Source: Polaromonas sp. CG_9.7 (GTDB taxonomy: Bacteria; Pseudomonadota; Gammaproteobacteria; Burkholderiales; Burkholderiaceae_C). From it: a stretch of DNA of 52,585 nucleotides. The DNA lies in assembly GCF_015752205.1 (NCBI RefSeq), contig NZ_JADOVG010000023.1:1-52585 (forward strand), written 5' to 3'. The notes under the pieces are model-generated. The model did no database searches. It was not told the origin of the DNA and worked only from the letters and a program-made list of their open reading frames with translations. The position numbers and the translations under genes were made by a program. This document shows positions 16,523 through 27,435 of the stretch, piece after piece (the stretch's first letter is position 1; each line of letters opens with the position of its first letter).

Positions 16523-17584
16523 TCAGGGCGCGAAGCCACCGGGCAGCAGCTCCGCAAGCCCTTGGCGCGCATGGCCGTTGCGGCCGGTCACCGCACGGGC
16601 GCACCAGAGCGCATGCAATATGGCTTGCTCGGTGCTGTCAACAACTGCCTGAAACAACCCATCTATCAGTCCGTCGTGCAGCATGGCCAGCGCTGGCATG
16701 GGCTGGTCGGCGTGCAGGGGCACCGTGTAGGCGGTCGAAAACGCCAGCGCAATGTCGCCGCTGCCATGACCAAACACGGAGCCGGTTCGCGCCAGACCCG
16801 CGCCAGCGCGCAGGGCCAGGCGGCGCAGCTGGCGTGCGTCCAGCGGGGCGTCGGTGGCAATCAGCAAAATGATGGAGCCTTTCTCAGGCTCTGCCGGCAC
16901 TGCCTCACGTTTGCCGTCCACCAGACGGGCCAACCGCTCGCCCAAGGCGTGACCCGCCAAAATCAACTGGGGGAGGCGGCCAAAGTTGGCCAATACCAGT
17001 GCGCCCACTGTGTGCTGACCACCACTGTGTGCTGGCACCCGCCGCGAGGCCGTACCCACGCCGCCTTTGAGGCCAAAGCTTGACATGCCGCGGCCTGCGC
17101 CGACCGAGCCTTCCTCGACCACTGCACCCGATTGCTCGCAGGCCTGCAGGTAGTGCCGTTCGGTGACAGCCATGCGTTGAATGTCGTTGAGATAGCCATC
17201 GTTGCACTCGAACACCAGGGGGTTCACTGTGCTCAGGGCGCGACCAGTTTCAGGGTTGGCCGCAATGCACTGGCGGATCTGCGCCGTAGCGACAGCAGCG
17301 ACTGAAAAGGTATTGGTCAGCGCAATCGGCGTTTCCAGCACACCGAGTTCTTCGACTTGCACCAGCCCAATACTTTTGCCGAAACCGTTGATTACCACAG
17401 CGGCGGCTGGCACGCGGTCACGGAACAGATCGCCACCGTGTGGGCGCACGACCGTTACCCCGGTTTGAACCTCGTTTTCATCGAGCGTGTGATGGCCGAC
17501 GGTCACGCCAGCCACATCGGTGATGGCATTGCGAACGCCGGGCTGAAGGCTGCCGACCTGGGGCAATAAAGGGCGAGGCATCAT
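16523..17584 (-). CDS. P1/S58-family aminopeptidase (DmpA-like)
   Basis: A 353-residue self-processing peptidase of the DmpA/L-aminopeptidase D-esterase family. The precursor of this family cleaves itself before the catalytic nucleophile; here the expected site is Gly236-Ser237 in EKGSIILLIATDAPL. Other family segments are ITDVAGVTVGHHTL near the start, SSFGLKGGVGTASR and HTVGALVLANFG. Members hydrolyse small N-terminal residues, including D- and beta-amino acids. It sits 39 bp upstream of dppA and 15 bp downstream of gsiD, so it is part of the same operon. Confidence 0.88.
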   Translation of the reverse strand: MMPRPLLPQVGSLQPGVRNAITDVAGVTVGHHTLDENEVQTGVTVVRPHGGDLFRDRVPAAAVVINGFGKSIGLVQVEELGVLETPIALTNTFSVAAVATAQIRQCIAANPETGRALSTVNPLVFECNDGYLNDIQRMAVTERHYLQACEQSGAVVEEGSVGAGRGMSSFGLKGGVGTASRRVPAHSGGQHTVGALVLANFGRLPQLILAGHALGERLARLVDGKREAVPAEPEKGSIILLIATDAPLDARQLRRLALRAGAGLARTGSVFGHGSGDIALAFSTAYTVPLHADQPMPALAMLHDGLIDGLFQAVVDSTEQAILHALWCARAVTGRNGHARQGLAELLPGGFAP

Positions 17585-17599
17585 GCTGCAGTCTGCTTT

Positions 17600-18511
17600 T
17601 TAAAGCCGGTCAATTTTCGGATCCAACGCATCGCGCAAGCCATCGCCCAACAGGTTGAAGGCCAGTACGGTCAGAAAAATCGCCAAGCTGGGAAACAGTG
17701 CCACGTGCGGCGCGTTGACCATGTCGGCGCGGGCCTCGTTGAGCATGGCGCCCCATTCGGGTGTGGGCGGCTGTGCCCCCATGCCCAGGAATGACAGGCT
17801 GGCTGCCGTGATGATGGACGTGCCCAACCGCATCGTGAAATAAACGACGATGGACGAGATCGTGCCGGGCAGAATGTGGCGTGTGATGATCGTCCAATCC
17901 GACGCACCAATGCTGCGCACCGCCTCGATATACGTCATCTGCTTGAGCACCAGCGTGTTACCGCGCACCAGTCGGGCAAAGGCCGGCACGCTGAACACCG
18001 CCACAGCAATCACCACGTTGACCATGCTGCTGCCCAGAATGGCAACCACGCCCAACGCCAGCAAGATGCCCGGAAAGGCGAACAGCACGTCAGAGATGCG
18101 CATCACGATGCGGTCCCACCAGCCTTCATAATAGCCAGCCATCAAGCCCAGCGCCGTGCCAATCAGTCCGCCAATCGCCACCGACGAAAAGCCGGCTGCC
18201 AACGAAATGCGAGAGCCGACCAGAATCCGGCTGAAGATGTCGCGGCCTAGCGGGTCAACGCCCAGCCAATGCTGCCAGGAAGGGGTGTCGTTGAGCTTGT
18301 CGTAGTCGAAAAAGTTCTCTGCGTCGTAGGGCGAAATCCAGGGTGCCAGGATGGCCACCAGCACGAGGACTGCGACAAATACCAGCGCCACGACGGCCAC
18401 ATGCTGCTTTTTAAACTTGCGCCAGAACTCGCTCCAGGGCGTGCGCACTGGCGCACTTTGCGGTGTGGTCGCATTGGGTGCGATGAGGGCGGTGGAAGAA
18501 GACTGCGTCAT
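17600..18511 (-). CDS. gsiD: Glutathione/peptide ABC transporter permease GsiD
   Basis: A 303-residue inner-membrane permease with the N-terminal OppC-type segment ([17 protein letters not shown]), the [19 protein letters not shown] loop and the EAA-like loop [21 protein letters not shown] that contacts the ATPase. ATG 18511 gives the usual start; an extension to 18568 would overlap gsiC by 50 bp. It is spaced 7 bp from gsiC and pairs with it to form the transmembrane channel. Confidence 0.88.
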   Translation of the reverse strand: MTQSSSTALIAPNATTPQSAPVRTPWSEFWRKFKKQHVAVVALVFVAVLVLVAILAPWISPYDAENFFDYDKLNDTPSWQHWLGVDPLGRDIFSRILVGSRISLAAGFSSVAIGGLIGTALGLMAGYYEGWWDRIVMRISDVLFAFPGILLALGVVAILGSSMVNVVIAVAVFSVPAFARLVRGNTLVLKQMTYIEAVRSIGASDWTIITRHILPGTISSIVVYFTMRLGTSIITAASLSFLGMGAQPPTPEWGAMLNEARADMVNAPHVALFPSLAIFLTVLAFNLLGDGLRDALDPKIDRL

Positions 18512-18518
18512 GGCCGAC

Positions 18519-19439
18519 TCACTTGTAGCGAATGGTGGGGTTGATATAGCCATACAGCACATCGACAACCAAGTTGATCAAAATAAATTCGAGGGAGAAC
18601 AGCAGCACCAAGGCCTGAATCACCGGATAGTCACGCATGGTCACTGCGTCGACAAGCAAACGGCCCAAGCCAGGCCAGTTAAACACCGCCTCGACGACAA
18701 TGGAGCCGCCGAGCAAAAAGCCGAACTGCAAGCCCATCATGGTGACGACTGGGATCAGCGCATTGCGCAAGCAGTGCTTGAAAATTACCGTGCGCTCTTT
18801 AAGTCCCTTGGCGCGGGCTGTGCGCACAAAGTCTTCCTGAATCACTTCGACAAACGATGCCCGGGTAAAGCGTGCCATCACTGCCGCCACGGCGGCCCCC
18901 AGCGTGATCGAGGGCAACACGTAGTGCTTCCAAGTGTCAGCGCCTACCGTAGGAAACCATCCCAGTTTTACCGAAAACACCTGCATCAGCAGCATGCCAA
19001 GTGCAAAGGCCGGAAATGAAATGCCGGACACGGCAATCGTCATGCCCAGGCGATCAGGCCACTGATTGCGAAACACGGCCGAGCTGATGCCAACCGCCAT
19101 GCCAAAAATAACCGCCCAGACCATGCTGGTCAGTGTCAGCAGCAGAGTCGGCATGAAGCGCTCGGCGATTTCAGTGGACACCGGCCGGCGTGTCCGCAGC
19201 GAGGTGCCCAGGTCGCCTTGTGCCACACGCTTGAAATAGGTGACGAACTGCTCGGGCAAGGGTCTATCCAGGCCGAGTTCCTGGCGAACCAGCTCGACGG
19301 TGGCTTGATCCGCATCCTGACCAGCCGCCATGCGCGCCGGGTCGCCAGGCAGCATGTGCACGAACAAAAACACCAGGATCGCCACAATCAGCAGCGTCGG
19401 CGTGAGGCCCATCAGCCGTTTCAGAAAATAGTTCAGCAT
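18519..19439 (-). CDS. gsiC: Glutathione/peptide ABC transporter permease GsiC
   Basis: A 306-residue OppB-type permease opening with [20 protein letters not shown], then [15 protein letters not shown] and the cytoplasmic loop [20 protein letters not shown]. Six membrane spans are apparent. It lies between gsiB (93 bp) and gsiD (7 bp), in the same order as E. coli gsiABCD. Confidence 0.88.
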   Translation of the reverse strand: MLNYFLKRLMGLTPTLLIVAILVFLFVHMLPGDPARMAAGQDADQATVELVRQELGLDRPLPEQFVTYFKRVAQGDLGTSLRTRRPVSTEIAERFMPTLLLTLTSMVWAVIFGMAVGISSAVFRNQWPDRLGMTIAVSGISFPAFALGMLLMQVFSVKLGWFPTVGADTWKHYVLPSITLGAAVAAVMARFTRASFVEVIQEDFVRTARAKGLKERTVIFKHCLRNALIPVVTMMGLQFGFLLGGSIVVEAVFNWPGLGRLLVDAVTMRDYPVIQALVLLFSLEFILINLVVDVLYGYINPTIRYK

Positions 19440-19532
19440 GAAAAAAGTATCGCAAAAAAAATCAGCAACGTGCGCTAGCCACGGCTAACGCACGCAAAAC
19501 GGCAGGCGCCTCAAGGACCAGCCAAAAGAGGC

Positions 19533-21092
19533 TTACTTGATCTCGATTTCCTCAGAATAGATGCTGGCGTCGGGCATCGCATAGACGCCCTTCAGGCGCT
19601 TGGCTGTGGCGTACAGCAATTGCTCGGTCACCAGGGGCGCCCAGGGCGCGTCCTTCATGATTTGCTCCTGGGCATCGCGATAAAGCTTGGTTTTTTCGGC
19701 CTCGTCCACCGATGTCAATGCTTTGGCGATGTCGGCGTCGACTTTTTCATTGCTGTAGTAAGCCGTATTGTTCAGCTTGGGTGGCCAGGCTTCCGTGGCC
19801 AGCAGTGGGCGCAGCGCCCAGTCGGCCTCACCGGTCGATGCTGACCAGCCGGCGTAGTACATGCGCACTTTCGCGGTTTTAGCATCTGGTGCGGCCTGAA
19901 CCCAATCAGTTCGCTGGCCCGGCTCAAGTGCCAGCACGGTGATTTTGATACCGACTTGCGCCAGCTGCTGCTGCACAAACTGCAAGGTCTTTTGTGTGGT
20001 CGTGGTGGTGTAGGCACCCCATAAAACGGACTCAAAGCCGTTGGCATAGCCTGCTTCTTTCAGCAGTTCGCGCGACTTCTTCGGATCATACGGCCACGGG
20101 GCCATCTTGTGGGCGTACTTCACCCCTTGTGGCACGACGCCCTCCGCTGGGAATGCATAGCCATTAAAGGCAACTTTGACCAACGCTTCCTTGTTAATAG
20201 CGTAATTGATCGCCTGACGCACCTTTAAGTTGTCAAATGGCTTTTGGAGCATGTTGAAGCTGATGTAGCGCGTGACGATGGACGGACTCGCGACCAGGTT
20301 GAGATTCGAATTTTTCTTCAAGGCGTCAGCCTGTTCGTAAGGCAGTGGGAAGGCAAAGTCGGCCTCGCCGGTTTGCAGCATGGCCGCGCGCGTGCTGTTT
20401 TCCAGCACCGGTTTCCAGGTGATGGTGTCCACCTTGGGATAACCCTTTTTCCAGTAGCCGTCAAACTTTTTGCCTTTGACGTAATCCGTCTGCTTCCACT
20501 CGACGAAGGTGAAGGGGCCAGTGCCGACAGGGTTAAAAGCGATGTCTTTATTGCCGTACTTTTTCAGCGCAGCCGGCGAAATCATGGCTGCCGAGGCGTG
20601 CGCCAATGAATTGAGGAAGGGCGCGAATGGCTCTTTGAGCGTGATGCGAACGCTCAGCGGCGACTCGACTTCAACTTTGTCAATCCGGTTGAACTGGTTG
20701 ATGCGGGCAAGTTTGTTGTCCAGATTGGTCACGCGGTCCAGTGTGACCTTGACAGCTTCGGCATTGAAGTCGGTGCCATCATGGAACTTCACACCTGCTC
20801 GCAGCTTGAAGGTGTAGACCAAGCCGTCCTTGGACACAGTGAAGCTCTCAGCCAGCACGGGCTGAATTTTCAGATCCTTGTCAAACTCATACAGACCCTG
20901 ATAAAAGGATTTGGTGACCGCCGTGGTGAGCGTCGTGTTGGTGTTGTACGGGTCTAGTGTTTCGGGCTGGCCACCGATGGCCAGCACAGCGTCTTTGGCC
21001 GCCAGTGCAGAGCCTGCAGCGGCCAGCGTCAGCACGGCAACCACGCTGCCGGCAATCGCGCGATGGCGATATGATTTTTCACGTTTTGTCAT
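19533..21092 (-). CDS. gsiB: Glutathione/peptide-binding protein GsiB
   Basis: A 519-residue family-5 solute-binding protein with a signal peptide (AIAGSVVAVLTLAAAGSALA). The body shows QPETLDPYNTNTTLTTAV, GVKFHDGTDFNAEAVKVTLD and VRQAINYAINKEALV, hallmarks of peptide/nickel-binding proteins. ATG 21092 is preferred because AGGAG precedes it; an in-frame ATG at 21128 would add a non-signal tail. Placement between gsiA and gsiC supports assignment to the glutathione system, but other peptides are possible. Confidence 0.87.
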   Translation of the reverse strand: MTKREKSYRHRAIAGSVVAVLTLAAAGSALAAKDAVLAIGGQPETLDPYNTNTTLTTAVTKSFYQGLYEFDKDLKIQPVLAESFTVSKDGLVYTFKLRAGVKFHDGTDFNAEAVKVTLDRVTNLDNKLARINQFNRIDKVEVESPLSVRITLKEPFAPFLNSLAHASAAMISPAALKKYGNKDIAFNPVGTGPFTFVEWKQTDYVKGKKFDGYWKKGYPKVDTITWKPVLENSTRAAMLQTGEADFAFPLPYEQADALKKNSNLNLVASPSIVTRYISFNMLQKPFDNLKVRQAINYAINKEALVKVAFNGYAFPAEGVVPQGVKYAHKMAPWPYDPKKSRELLKEAGYANGFESVLWGAYTTTTTQKTLQFVQQQLAQVGIKITVLALEPGQRTDWVQAAPDAKTAKVRMYYAGWSASTGEADWALRPLLATEAWPPKLNNTAYYSNEKVDADIAKALTSVDEAEKTKLYRDAQEQIMKDAPWAPLVTEQLLYATAKRLKGVYAMPDASIYSEEIEIK

Positions 21093-21169
21093 CAAAAACT
21101 CCTGATTCAGGTTAAACAGCAGACACAAGAACTAAGAGAAACAGCCTGGTGTTGTACCCGGCCAGAAGC

Positions 21170-23065
21170 TCAATACACACCGGCGATGCGGTGCTGCGCC
21201 ACGAAATGGCCAGGACTCACTTCAACAAGCGGTGGCACCACTGGTTCGTCACCCGCCGCGCGTATCGGGCTTGGAATATCACCGGTCAACAGTTCGTGCT
21301 TGAGATGGCGCCGGGTTGGATCGGCCACTGGAACAGCAGCCATCAGCATGCGGGTGTAAGGATGTTGCGGATTTTCGAAAATAGCGCGGCGTGGGCCGAT
21401 TTCAACGATCTGGCCCAAGTACATCACCGCCACCCGGTGACTGATGCGTTCGACCACAGCCATGTCGTGCGAGATGAATAAAAACGCAATGCCCAGATCG
21501 CGCTGCAAGTCCATCATCAGGTTGACGATCTGGGCCTGAATCGTCACGTCCAGTGCCGATACCGATTCGTCCGCAATCACCACCTTGGGGTTGAGCGCCA
21601 GCGCACGCGCAATGGCGATCCGCTGGCGCTGACCGCCCGAGAATTCGTGCGGATAACGTTGGGCGGACTCAGCGGGCAGGCCGACTTTTTCGAGCAGCCA
21701 GTCCACCCGCGCTTGTGCCTCCTTGCCTTTGGCTATCTTGTGCACCAGCAGTGGCTCCATGATGGAAAAGCCGACGGTAAGACGCGGGTCCAGCGAGGCA
21801 AACGGATCCTGAAAAATGAACTGGATGTTACGGCGCAGGCTTTGCAGTGTGCTGGTCGGCATCTCGCGGATGTTTTGGCCGCCAAACTCGATGACACCGC
21901 TTTGGCTTTCAACCAGGCGCAGCAGCGAACGACCGGTGGTGGACTTGCCGCAGCCCGATTCGCCCACCAGTCCCAGCGTCTCGCCGGGTCGCAAGTCGAA
22001 GCTGATCTTTTCTACCGCGTGCACTCGGCGGGTCACGCGGCTGAACAGGCCGCTGCGGATGTCAAAGCGCGTCACCAGGTCTTTCACCTGCAAGATGGGT
22101 GCGCTGTCCTGCTTCACGGTGTCCTGTGGCTGCACAGGCTCGCGCGCAGCAGTGTCATCTTCGCGGCGCAGCAACTCGAATTTGAGCGGCAGATCCTGGC
22201 CAGTCATGGCACCCAGGCGCGGCACGGCCGACAGCAGGGCGCGGGTGTAGGGGTGTTTGGGTCGTGCAAAGACTTCTTCAGCGCCGCCTTCTTCGACCTT
22301 GTTGCCGCGGTACATGACCAGCACCCGGTCGGCCACCTCGGCCACCACGCCCATGTCGTGGGTGATGAAGACCACGCCCATATGCATTTCTTCTTGCAAT
22401 TCGCGAATCAGCTGCAGGATTTGTGCCTGGATGGTCACGTCCAGCGCGGTTGTTGGTTCATCGGCAATCAGCAGTGAAGGTTTGCACGACAGCGCCATGG
22501 CAATCATGACCCGTTGTCGCATACCGCCCGAGAGCTGGTGCGGGTAGCGGTCCAACACGTTGCGGGCTTCGGGAATACGCACCAACTCGAGCATGCGCAA
22601 AGCCTCGGCGCGAGCAGCGGCGGCGCTCTTGCCTTGATGAACCTGGATTGATTCGGCAATCTGGTCGCCGGCGGTGAACACCGGATTGAGCGATGTCATG
22701 GGCTCCTGAAAAATCATTGCAATATCGGCGCCGCGAATGCCGCGCATAGCTTGCTCGCGCGCCTGCGTCAGATCCAGCACTTCACCATTTCGACGCCGAA
22801 ATGCCATGCTGCCGTTGATGATGCGGCCGCCACCATGCTCAACCAGACGCATCAGCGCCAAAGAGGTGACTGATTTCCCGGAGCCGGACTCGCCCACGAT
22901 GGCCAGCACCTCGCGGCGATCGACATGAAAGGAGAGATTGCGAACCGCATCGACGGTGCGTTCAGAGGTACTGAAGCGAACCGACAGGTCGTTGACCGAA
23001 ACAACCCGATTTTCCGGCAGGTCCAAGACGCTAGGTGAAGAGGCTTCGGCCCTGTTGGAATGCAT
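21170..23065 (-). CDS. gsiA: Dual-domain ABC ATPase GsiA
   Basis: A 631-residue ATPase with two nucleotide-binding domains in one chain, the fused form typical of GsiA. Domain 1 has Walker A GESGSGKS (residues ~58-65) and signature LSGGMRQR. Domain 2 has GESGCGKS (about residue 370) and FSGGQRQR. Walker B motifs [12 protein letters not shown] and [12 protein letters not shown] follow, the second with Ser in place of the usual Pro. Each half ends with the oligopeptide-transporter C-terminal extension. ATG 23065 is chosen over 23107. It energises the GsiC/GsiD channel. Confidence 0.9.
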   Translation of the reverse strand: MHSNRAEASSPSVLDLPENRVVSVNDLSVRFSTSERTVDAVRNLSFHVDRREVLAIVGESGSGKSVTSLALMRLVEHGGGRIINGSMAFRRRNGEVLDLTQAREQAMRGIRGADIAMIFQEPMTSLNPVFTAGDQIAESIQVHQGKSAAAARAEALRMLELVRIPEARNVLDRYPHQLSGGMRQRVMIAMALSCKPSLLIADEPTTALDVTIQAQILQLIRELQEEMHMGVVFITHDMGVVAEVADRVLVMYRGNKVEEGGAEEVFARPKHPYTRALLSAVPRLGAMTGQDLPLKFELLRREDDTAAREPVQPQDTVKQDSAPILQVKDLVTRFDIRSGLFSRVTRRVHAVEKISFDLRPGETLGLVGESGCGKSTTGRSLLRLVESQSGVIEFGGQNIREMPTSTLQSLRRNIQFIFQDPFASLDPRLTVGFSIMEPLLVHKIAKGKEAQARVDWLLEKVGLPAESAQRYPHEFSGGQRQRIAIARALALNPKVVIADESVSALDVTIQAQIVNLMMDLQRDLGIAFLFISHDMAVVERISHRVAVMYLGQIVEIGPRRAIFENPQHPYTRMLMAAVPVADPTRRHLKHELLTGDIPSPIRAAGDEPVVPPLVEVSPGHFVAQHRIAGVY

Positions 23066-23131
23066 TGCGCTGCGCTTTGTAGAGGAAAAGAGGTGTGTGA
23101 TGTGCAAAGAGCGTGCTGGTACGCAGCGATC

Positions 23132-24118
23132 TCAGCGAAAGATGGCTGTGTGCAGGATCTCACCGACGCGCGCCCAGCCACGGTACATGCCTTCGGTATT
23201 GAAGGGCAGGCTCAGATTGCCTTGGGCATCAACGGCAATCAGGCCGCCCCGACCGTTTAGTGTGGGCAGCACGTTCATGACCACCTCTTGAGCGGCCATG
23301 TCCAGTGACTGCCCGGCGTAGGCCATGCGTGCGCAGATGTCATAGGCGGTGGCAGTGCGTATAAACATTTCGCCGGTGCCCGTGCAGGAAATCGCTGCCG
23401 TGCGGTTGTCCGCGTAAGTGCCGGCGCCGATCAGCGGCGTGTCGCCGACCCGGCCTGGCCGCTTGTTGGTCATCCCGCCGGTGGAGGTGGCTGCGGCCAG
23501 ATTGCCCTGCGCATCGAGTGCAACGGCGCCTACAGTACCAAATTTGGTGTTTTCGTCCAGCGGGGCGCTGCCGGCGGCCGCAGCGCGAAACACCAACGCC
23601 GCGCCGTCGTGGTCCAGCACGGTGGCGTTGCTGGCCAACGCGCGGTGCAATTGCACGCGGCGTGCCTCGGTCGAAAAGTAATCGGGTGTCACCAACTCCA
23701 GCCCCAGGGATGAGGCAAAGGCTTCGGCACCCTCTGCCACCAACAGCACATGTTCGCTGTGCTCCATCACGGCGCGAGCAGCGCGCAAGGGACGGCGCAA
23801 GCGGCTAACGCAAGCCACCGCACCGGCGCGCAGTGTGGCGCCATCCATGATGGAGGCGTCCAGCTCATGGGTTTCGTCGTGCGTGAAAACCGCGCCATGG
23901 CCCGCGTTGAAGAGCGGGCAGTCTTCCAGCATATCCACCGCGAGGCTGACCGCATCAAGGGCGCTGCCGCCGTTAGTCAGCAGTTGTTGAGCCTGCCGCA
24001 AAACATCCTGCAGTGCGACATGGTAAGCAGCTTCTTGCTCGGCGCTGATGTCGCACCGGCTCATGGTGCCGGCACCGCCGTGAATGGCAATGAGGGGAAG
24101 AGGTTTGGACGATGTCAC
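23132..24118 (-). CDS. iaaA: Isoaspartyl peptidase / L-asparaginase
   Basis: A 328-residue N-terminal-nucleophile hydrolase (Ntn, T2 family). IAIHGGAGTM opens the protein. FNAGHGAVFT and the autocleavage site GTVGAVALD are present, with Thr195 as the predicted nucleophile, followed by STGGMTNKRPGRVGDTPLIG, which shapes the active site. It cleaves beta-aspartyl peptides and asparagine. The start overlaps the stop of the RpiR gene by 4 bp, and gsiA follows after 66 bp. The order iaaA-gsiA-gsiB-gsiC-gsiD is the same as in E. coli. Confidence 0.92.
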   Translation of the reverse strand: MTSSKPLPLIAIHGGAGTMSRCDISAEQEAAYHVALQDVLRQAQQLLTNGGSALDAVSLAVDMLEDCPLFNAGHGAVFTHDETHELDASIMDGATLRAGAVACVSRLRRPLRAARAVMEHSEHVLLVAEGAEAFASSLGLELVTPDYFSTEARRVQLHRALASNATVLDHDGAALVFRAAAAGSAPLDENTKFGTVGAVALDAQGNLAAATSTGGMTNKRPGRVGDTPLIGAGTYADNRTAAISCTGTGEMFIRTATAYDICARMAYAGQSLDMAAQEVVMNVLPTLNGRGGLIAVDAQGNLSLPFNTEGMYRGWARVGEILHTAIFR

Positions 24119-25083
24119 GGGGAAGCCTTTGGTGGTTTTTTAGGGGTTTCGGACTGCCGTGCATTGCGGGGTAGGGGTGTGGCGTTATCCAAAGTAGCGC
24201 GCAGCCGCTCGTTATGGTCGCCGTGCAACCAGGGCAACACCGACTCGGCCAGTTGAGTTGCTGCCTTCAGTGAGTCCTTGGCGCGGTACGCGACGGCACT
24301 GCACAAGGCTTCTATCAGGGCCAGCACTGTGGCTTCGGAGTTGGCAAAGTACTGGCTTTCGGTGTGTGCGTAAAGCGCGACGCTGGCCAGAGGCGCCAGC
24401 GGTGAGGTGACACGGTCGGTCAGTGCCAGCACCGGTACGTCGGCTTCGCGGGCGCGTCGAACCAGCAAGATGGTGTCAGAAAAATAACGCGGGAAGGCAA
24501 TCGCTATCAGCAAGTCTGAAGATCGCAGCCGCGTCAGCACACGTGCGCTGTAGGACGAGCTTTCTATGCTGGCCAGCAGTTGAACGTTGTTGCAGTAGAG
24601 GTCAAGATTGCGCTGCAGCAGCCCGCCCAACCAGCTGCTGGCTCCAAAGCCAATGATATAAATGCGCTGCGCGTTCAGTATGACCTCTACCGCCTGTTCA
24701 CAACTCTTGGCATCAAGGGCTTGTCGTGTCATTTCTACATTACGCTGGCTTTCTTGCAATGCGTTGGCAAACACATCGGCCACTGTAGTGGGGTGTTCGA
24801 GTTGGCTGCGCAGCTTTTCGACCGGTGCCAGCGTGGCCTCAAAACCCAACACCAGTGCTGCGCGGAACTGGGAATACCCCTCAAATTCCAAGGCTCGTGC
24901 AAAGCGGTTTGCAGTCGCCACCGAAACGCCAACTGTGGCCGCCAGCTCATCGATCGGCATAGTAGCTGCCTTGAGTGGATGATCCAGCACATAGTCGGCC
25001 ATCTGACGATGGGAGCGGCTTAGTTCGGGCAAGACCCGCGCAATGCGTTGCGCCATAGATGGGTTACCGGTAGAAAATTTCAT
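24115..25083 (-). CDS. RpiR/MurR-family regulator
   Basis: A 322-residue regulator with an N-terminal RpiR helix-turn-helix (MPIDELAATVGVSVATANRF, residues about 42-61) and a C-terminal SIS sugar-isomerase domain (IYIIGFGASSWLGGLLQRNL and LLIAIAFPRY). RpiR proteins sense phosphorylated sugars or related ligands. Here the first-gene position and ATGA overlap with iaaA make it the likely local regulator of the peptide cluster. The short palindrome at 25100-25115 is a candidate binding site. Confidence 0.87.
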   Translation of the reverse strand: MKFSTGNPSMAQRIARVLPELSRSHRQMADYVLDHPLKAATMPIDELAATVGVSVATANRFARALEFEGYSQFRAALVLGFEATLAPVEKLRSQLEHPTTVADVFANALQESQRNVEMTRQALDAKSCEQAVEVILNAQRIYIIGFGASSWLGGLLQRNLDLYCNNVQLLASIESSSYSARVLTRLRSSDLLIAIAFPRYFSDTILLVRRAREADVPVLALTDRVTSPLAPLASVALYAHTESQYFANSEATVLALIEALCSAVAYRAKDSLKAATQLAESVLPWLHGDHNERLRATLDNATPLPRNARQSETPKKPPKASP

Positions 25084-25099
25084 CTTTAGTGTGGAACAC

Positions 25100-25115
25100 A
25101 GTCATATAAATGACT
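25100..25115. promoter_or_regulatory. Palindrome upstream of the rpiR-iaaA-gsi operon
   Basis: AGTCAT-ATAA-ATGACT, perfect 6-bp arms, 17 bp upstream of the RpiR-family start and inside an AT-rich promoter-like stretch. Probable autoregulatory site; not proven. Confidence 0.5.
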
Positions 25116-25189
25116 ATAAATTTACAATTTGATCAATGATAATGAAATTATCGATCATTTTCACTAAGGATCAACCCTGTAGCGGTCGT

Positions 25190-25845
25190 TTGCTAAACCA
25201 AGCTGAGTTATGGATAACGGAGGAAATTATTTCATCCTCAGTGGATGGTTGTGTTCAAGCTGTAATTTCCGAATGCCGCGTTGAAGCGATTGGACTTGCC
25301 GCTCGAGCTCGAGCGTTCAGGATCTGGCGGTAAATCGTTGTTGGGTTTCATGGATGCGGGAGTCTCAAGACCCATGAGTTGGTTTTTCCATTTGTACAGC
25401 ACGCCCCTGCTCATGGCCAGCTTATGTGCAATGGCTTGCGCACTTGTCTGCCGGGTGCACAGCTCGATGACGGCTGCCTGCTTTAGCGCTTGAGGGCGCT
25501 GCGCGCTTTGCCGACAATGCGTTTCCTCGTTTCGGGATGCAACTCATCGACCCAGGTTACGAGCGTTTCGCGGCACGGGTATCCCATAGCCTTCAGGGTT
25601 CCAGCCAGGCAGCGATCATGGTCTAGGTAGTGCTGGGCGGCCACTTTCTTCTGTTCGTCTGAATACTTCGGCTTCGAACGCGCATAGCCCACTGGCAAAT
25701 CTCGGCCTTGTTCATACTCTTGATGCCAGCTCTTCAGAGCGTTCTTGATCGGGTACCCCAGCTTGCGAATGGTCGTGCCAGTGCGTTTGCCGAGTTTTAT
25801 ATAGAGCTTGACGGCTCGAATGCGGTCTTCGTATGAATAAATGAA
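25190..25845 (-). pseudogene. IS3-family (IS150-like) orfA, frameshifted remnant
   Basis: From 25845 the minus frame reads YSYEDRIRAVKLYIKLGKRT, LGYPIKNALKSWHQEYEQGR, then PKYSDEQKKVAAQHYLDHDR and TLVTWVDELHPETRKR, a two-helix-turn-helix orfA. There is no ATG at the start. At 25483 the frame stops; homology continues in another frame (QAAVIELCTRQTSAQAIAHK, VLYKWKNQLMG), then shifts again into a leucine-zipper stretch (LERQVQSLQRGIRKLQLEH). The orfB integrase is absent. It is a dead element left by at least two frameshifts and a deletion. Confidence 0.85.
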
Positions 25846-25849
25846 CTAC

Positions 25850-26440
25850 CTCCAAGTAGTCCAAGATTTCCGCCGCACCCCCCAACACACCAGGGACAGT
25901 GAAGAACAAGGGACAGGCGTTCTTTCCAAAAGGTAATTTGAGCTGGCACACTAAACAAAATGCTAGCCATACCATCAAATCCATGGGATGAGATATCTAA
26001 ACCGTGTTTCAAAATTTGAAGTCGACGACAGCGTCAGCCATCGTTTAATTTAGTGAAGTTGCAAACATCCTGTGTGCATTTCCGTGCATACCGTTGGCAA
26101 TGACGGCAGCGCGTATATCAAACATTTAAAAAATAACTTTACAAAAAGATAGCGCCAAAGATAAGTAATTGCGTTGGCATGACCCAATAGATCCGAGTCA
26201 GGCATAAAAATGGCAAGTCGACTACAGCCCAAAATTTATCTGGCTGCTGTGGCAACTAGATAACGGGGGGCGCCTCTTCTTGAGCCTGCCGCCAGTCTCC
26301 TTCAGACTGACTGCGGCTGTAGAGGTTTCTGAACTGGTCGATCTAAACCGGTCATCGAACTGTTGTCGCCGACGACAATTTAACCAGCGACATCTGCCCG
26401 GCATCTTGCAATACCCTGGATATTCGTGATTTACAGAGCG
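25850..26440. other. Non-coding stretch, nothing recognised
   Basis: This lower-GC sequence lies between the IS3 relic and the LysR gene. Short open frames on the minus strand (around 26050-26230 and 26220-26400) show no motifs and no ribosome-binding sites. No repeats, RNA genes or IS ends were recognised. Confidence 0.4.
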
Positions 26441-26441
26441 G

Positions 26442-27425
26442 TCACTGATTTTCGGCGGCCTTGGTCAAATCGCTCGGGGCGACAACTGGCTGACGCACCG
26501 CAGCCGCCAGCGCGGCGATCACAGCTGCTTTGGGTGAATCGCGCAGCCACGCCAAGCCGACGGGCGGCAGGCTCCAGTGCAGGGGCTGCTGCAACACCTT
26601 TGCGCCGCTGATGCTGGCCACTGCTCGCGCAATGTCGTGCGGCAGCACTGTGATGCCGCGCGGCAACTGTTGCAGGGCCGACGCAATGGTGTGCGGCGCG
26701 TAGGCCTCAAGCAGAGGGACTGGCACTGTCTGACCGGCCGCCGTAAAAATGCCGTGGATCACTTGCCGGATCGGCGTGTCGGGTGGCGGGAAAATCCAGT
26801 CCATCCCGGAAAGCTCGGCAATGTTCAGCGTGGCCTGTTTCGCGAGCCGGCCGGCACAGGATTGCGCCACCACCAGACAGGCCTGCTGCTTGTATAGCAG
26901 CTGCTGCACCAGATCGCCGTCGTTGCTGTCGTGCGAGAAGCGGCAGATGGCACAGTCCAGCGTTCGACTTCGCACTGCTTGAATAAGGTTATGGGTGGTG
27001 TCCTCATGCGCCAGTAAGGCAAGCCGGGGCCGCAAAGCGAAGAGGTGGGTCCAAGCTGCGTCCAGTGCCTGCGTCAAAACATAGGGAATGACGCCGATGC
27101 GCAGCCGACCCTGACGCCCGGCGCCAACCACCTGCAGTTCTTGCTGCAGCGTTGCGATGTCCGCCATGGCCAGCCGAGCGCGTTCCAACACGACAACGCC
27201 AGCGGGCGTGGGTTCCAGGCCGCGCCGCTGGCGAATGAACAGGGGCGTCATGAAAATATATTCGATATCAGCCAGCGCCCGCGTGACTGTAGGCTGCGTC
27301 AAGGCGAGCTGCTCGGCCACGCGGGTGATGGAGCGGTGCCGGTCCAGTTCCACCAGCAGTGCGTAATGCCGCATCTTGAGGCGGGTTTCCAGACGGTGGG
27401 CAAGCGGATCGGAGGAGGAAACCAT
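26442..27425 (-). CDS. LysR-family transcriptional regulator
   Basis: A 327-residue regulator. The N-terminal winged helix is clear (RHRSITRVAEQLALTQPTVT then RALADIEYIF and LFIRQRRGLEPTPAG). An effector-binding domain of two lobes follows (GRLRIGVIPYVL onwards). It is divergent from the gamma-glutamyltransferase gene with a 104-bp gap that contains a LysR-like dyad (27436-27459), so it most likely controls the gamma-glutamyltransferase/Bug/GAF genes in response to a related metabolite. Confidence 0.9.
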   Translation of the reverse strand: MVSSSDPLAHRLETRLKMRHYALLVELDRHRSITRVAEQLALTQPTVTRALADIEYIFMTPLFIRQRRGLEPTPAGVVVLERARLAMADIATLQQELQVVGAGRQGRLRIGVIPYVLTQALDAAWTHLFALRPRLALLAHEDTTHNLIQAVRSRTLDCAICRFSHDSNDGDLVQQLLYKQQACLVVAQSCAGRLAKQATLNIAELSGMDWIFPPPDTPIRQVIHGIFTAAGQTVPVPLLEAYAPHTIASALQQLPRGITVLPHDIARAVASISGAKVLQQPLHWSLPPVGLAWLRDSPKAAVIAALAAAVRQPVVAPSDLTKAAENQ

Positions 27426-27435
27426 AGTGCAACTA

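Noticed and set aside
21647..22477. Plus-strand open frame of 276 codons
   Set aside because: Antisense to gsiA, which carries both complete ATPase domains.
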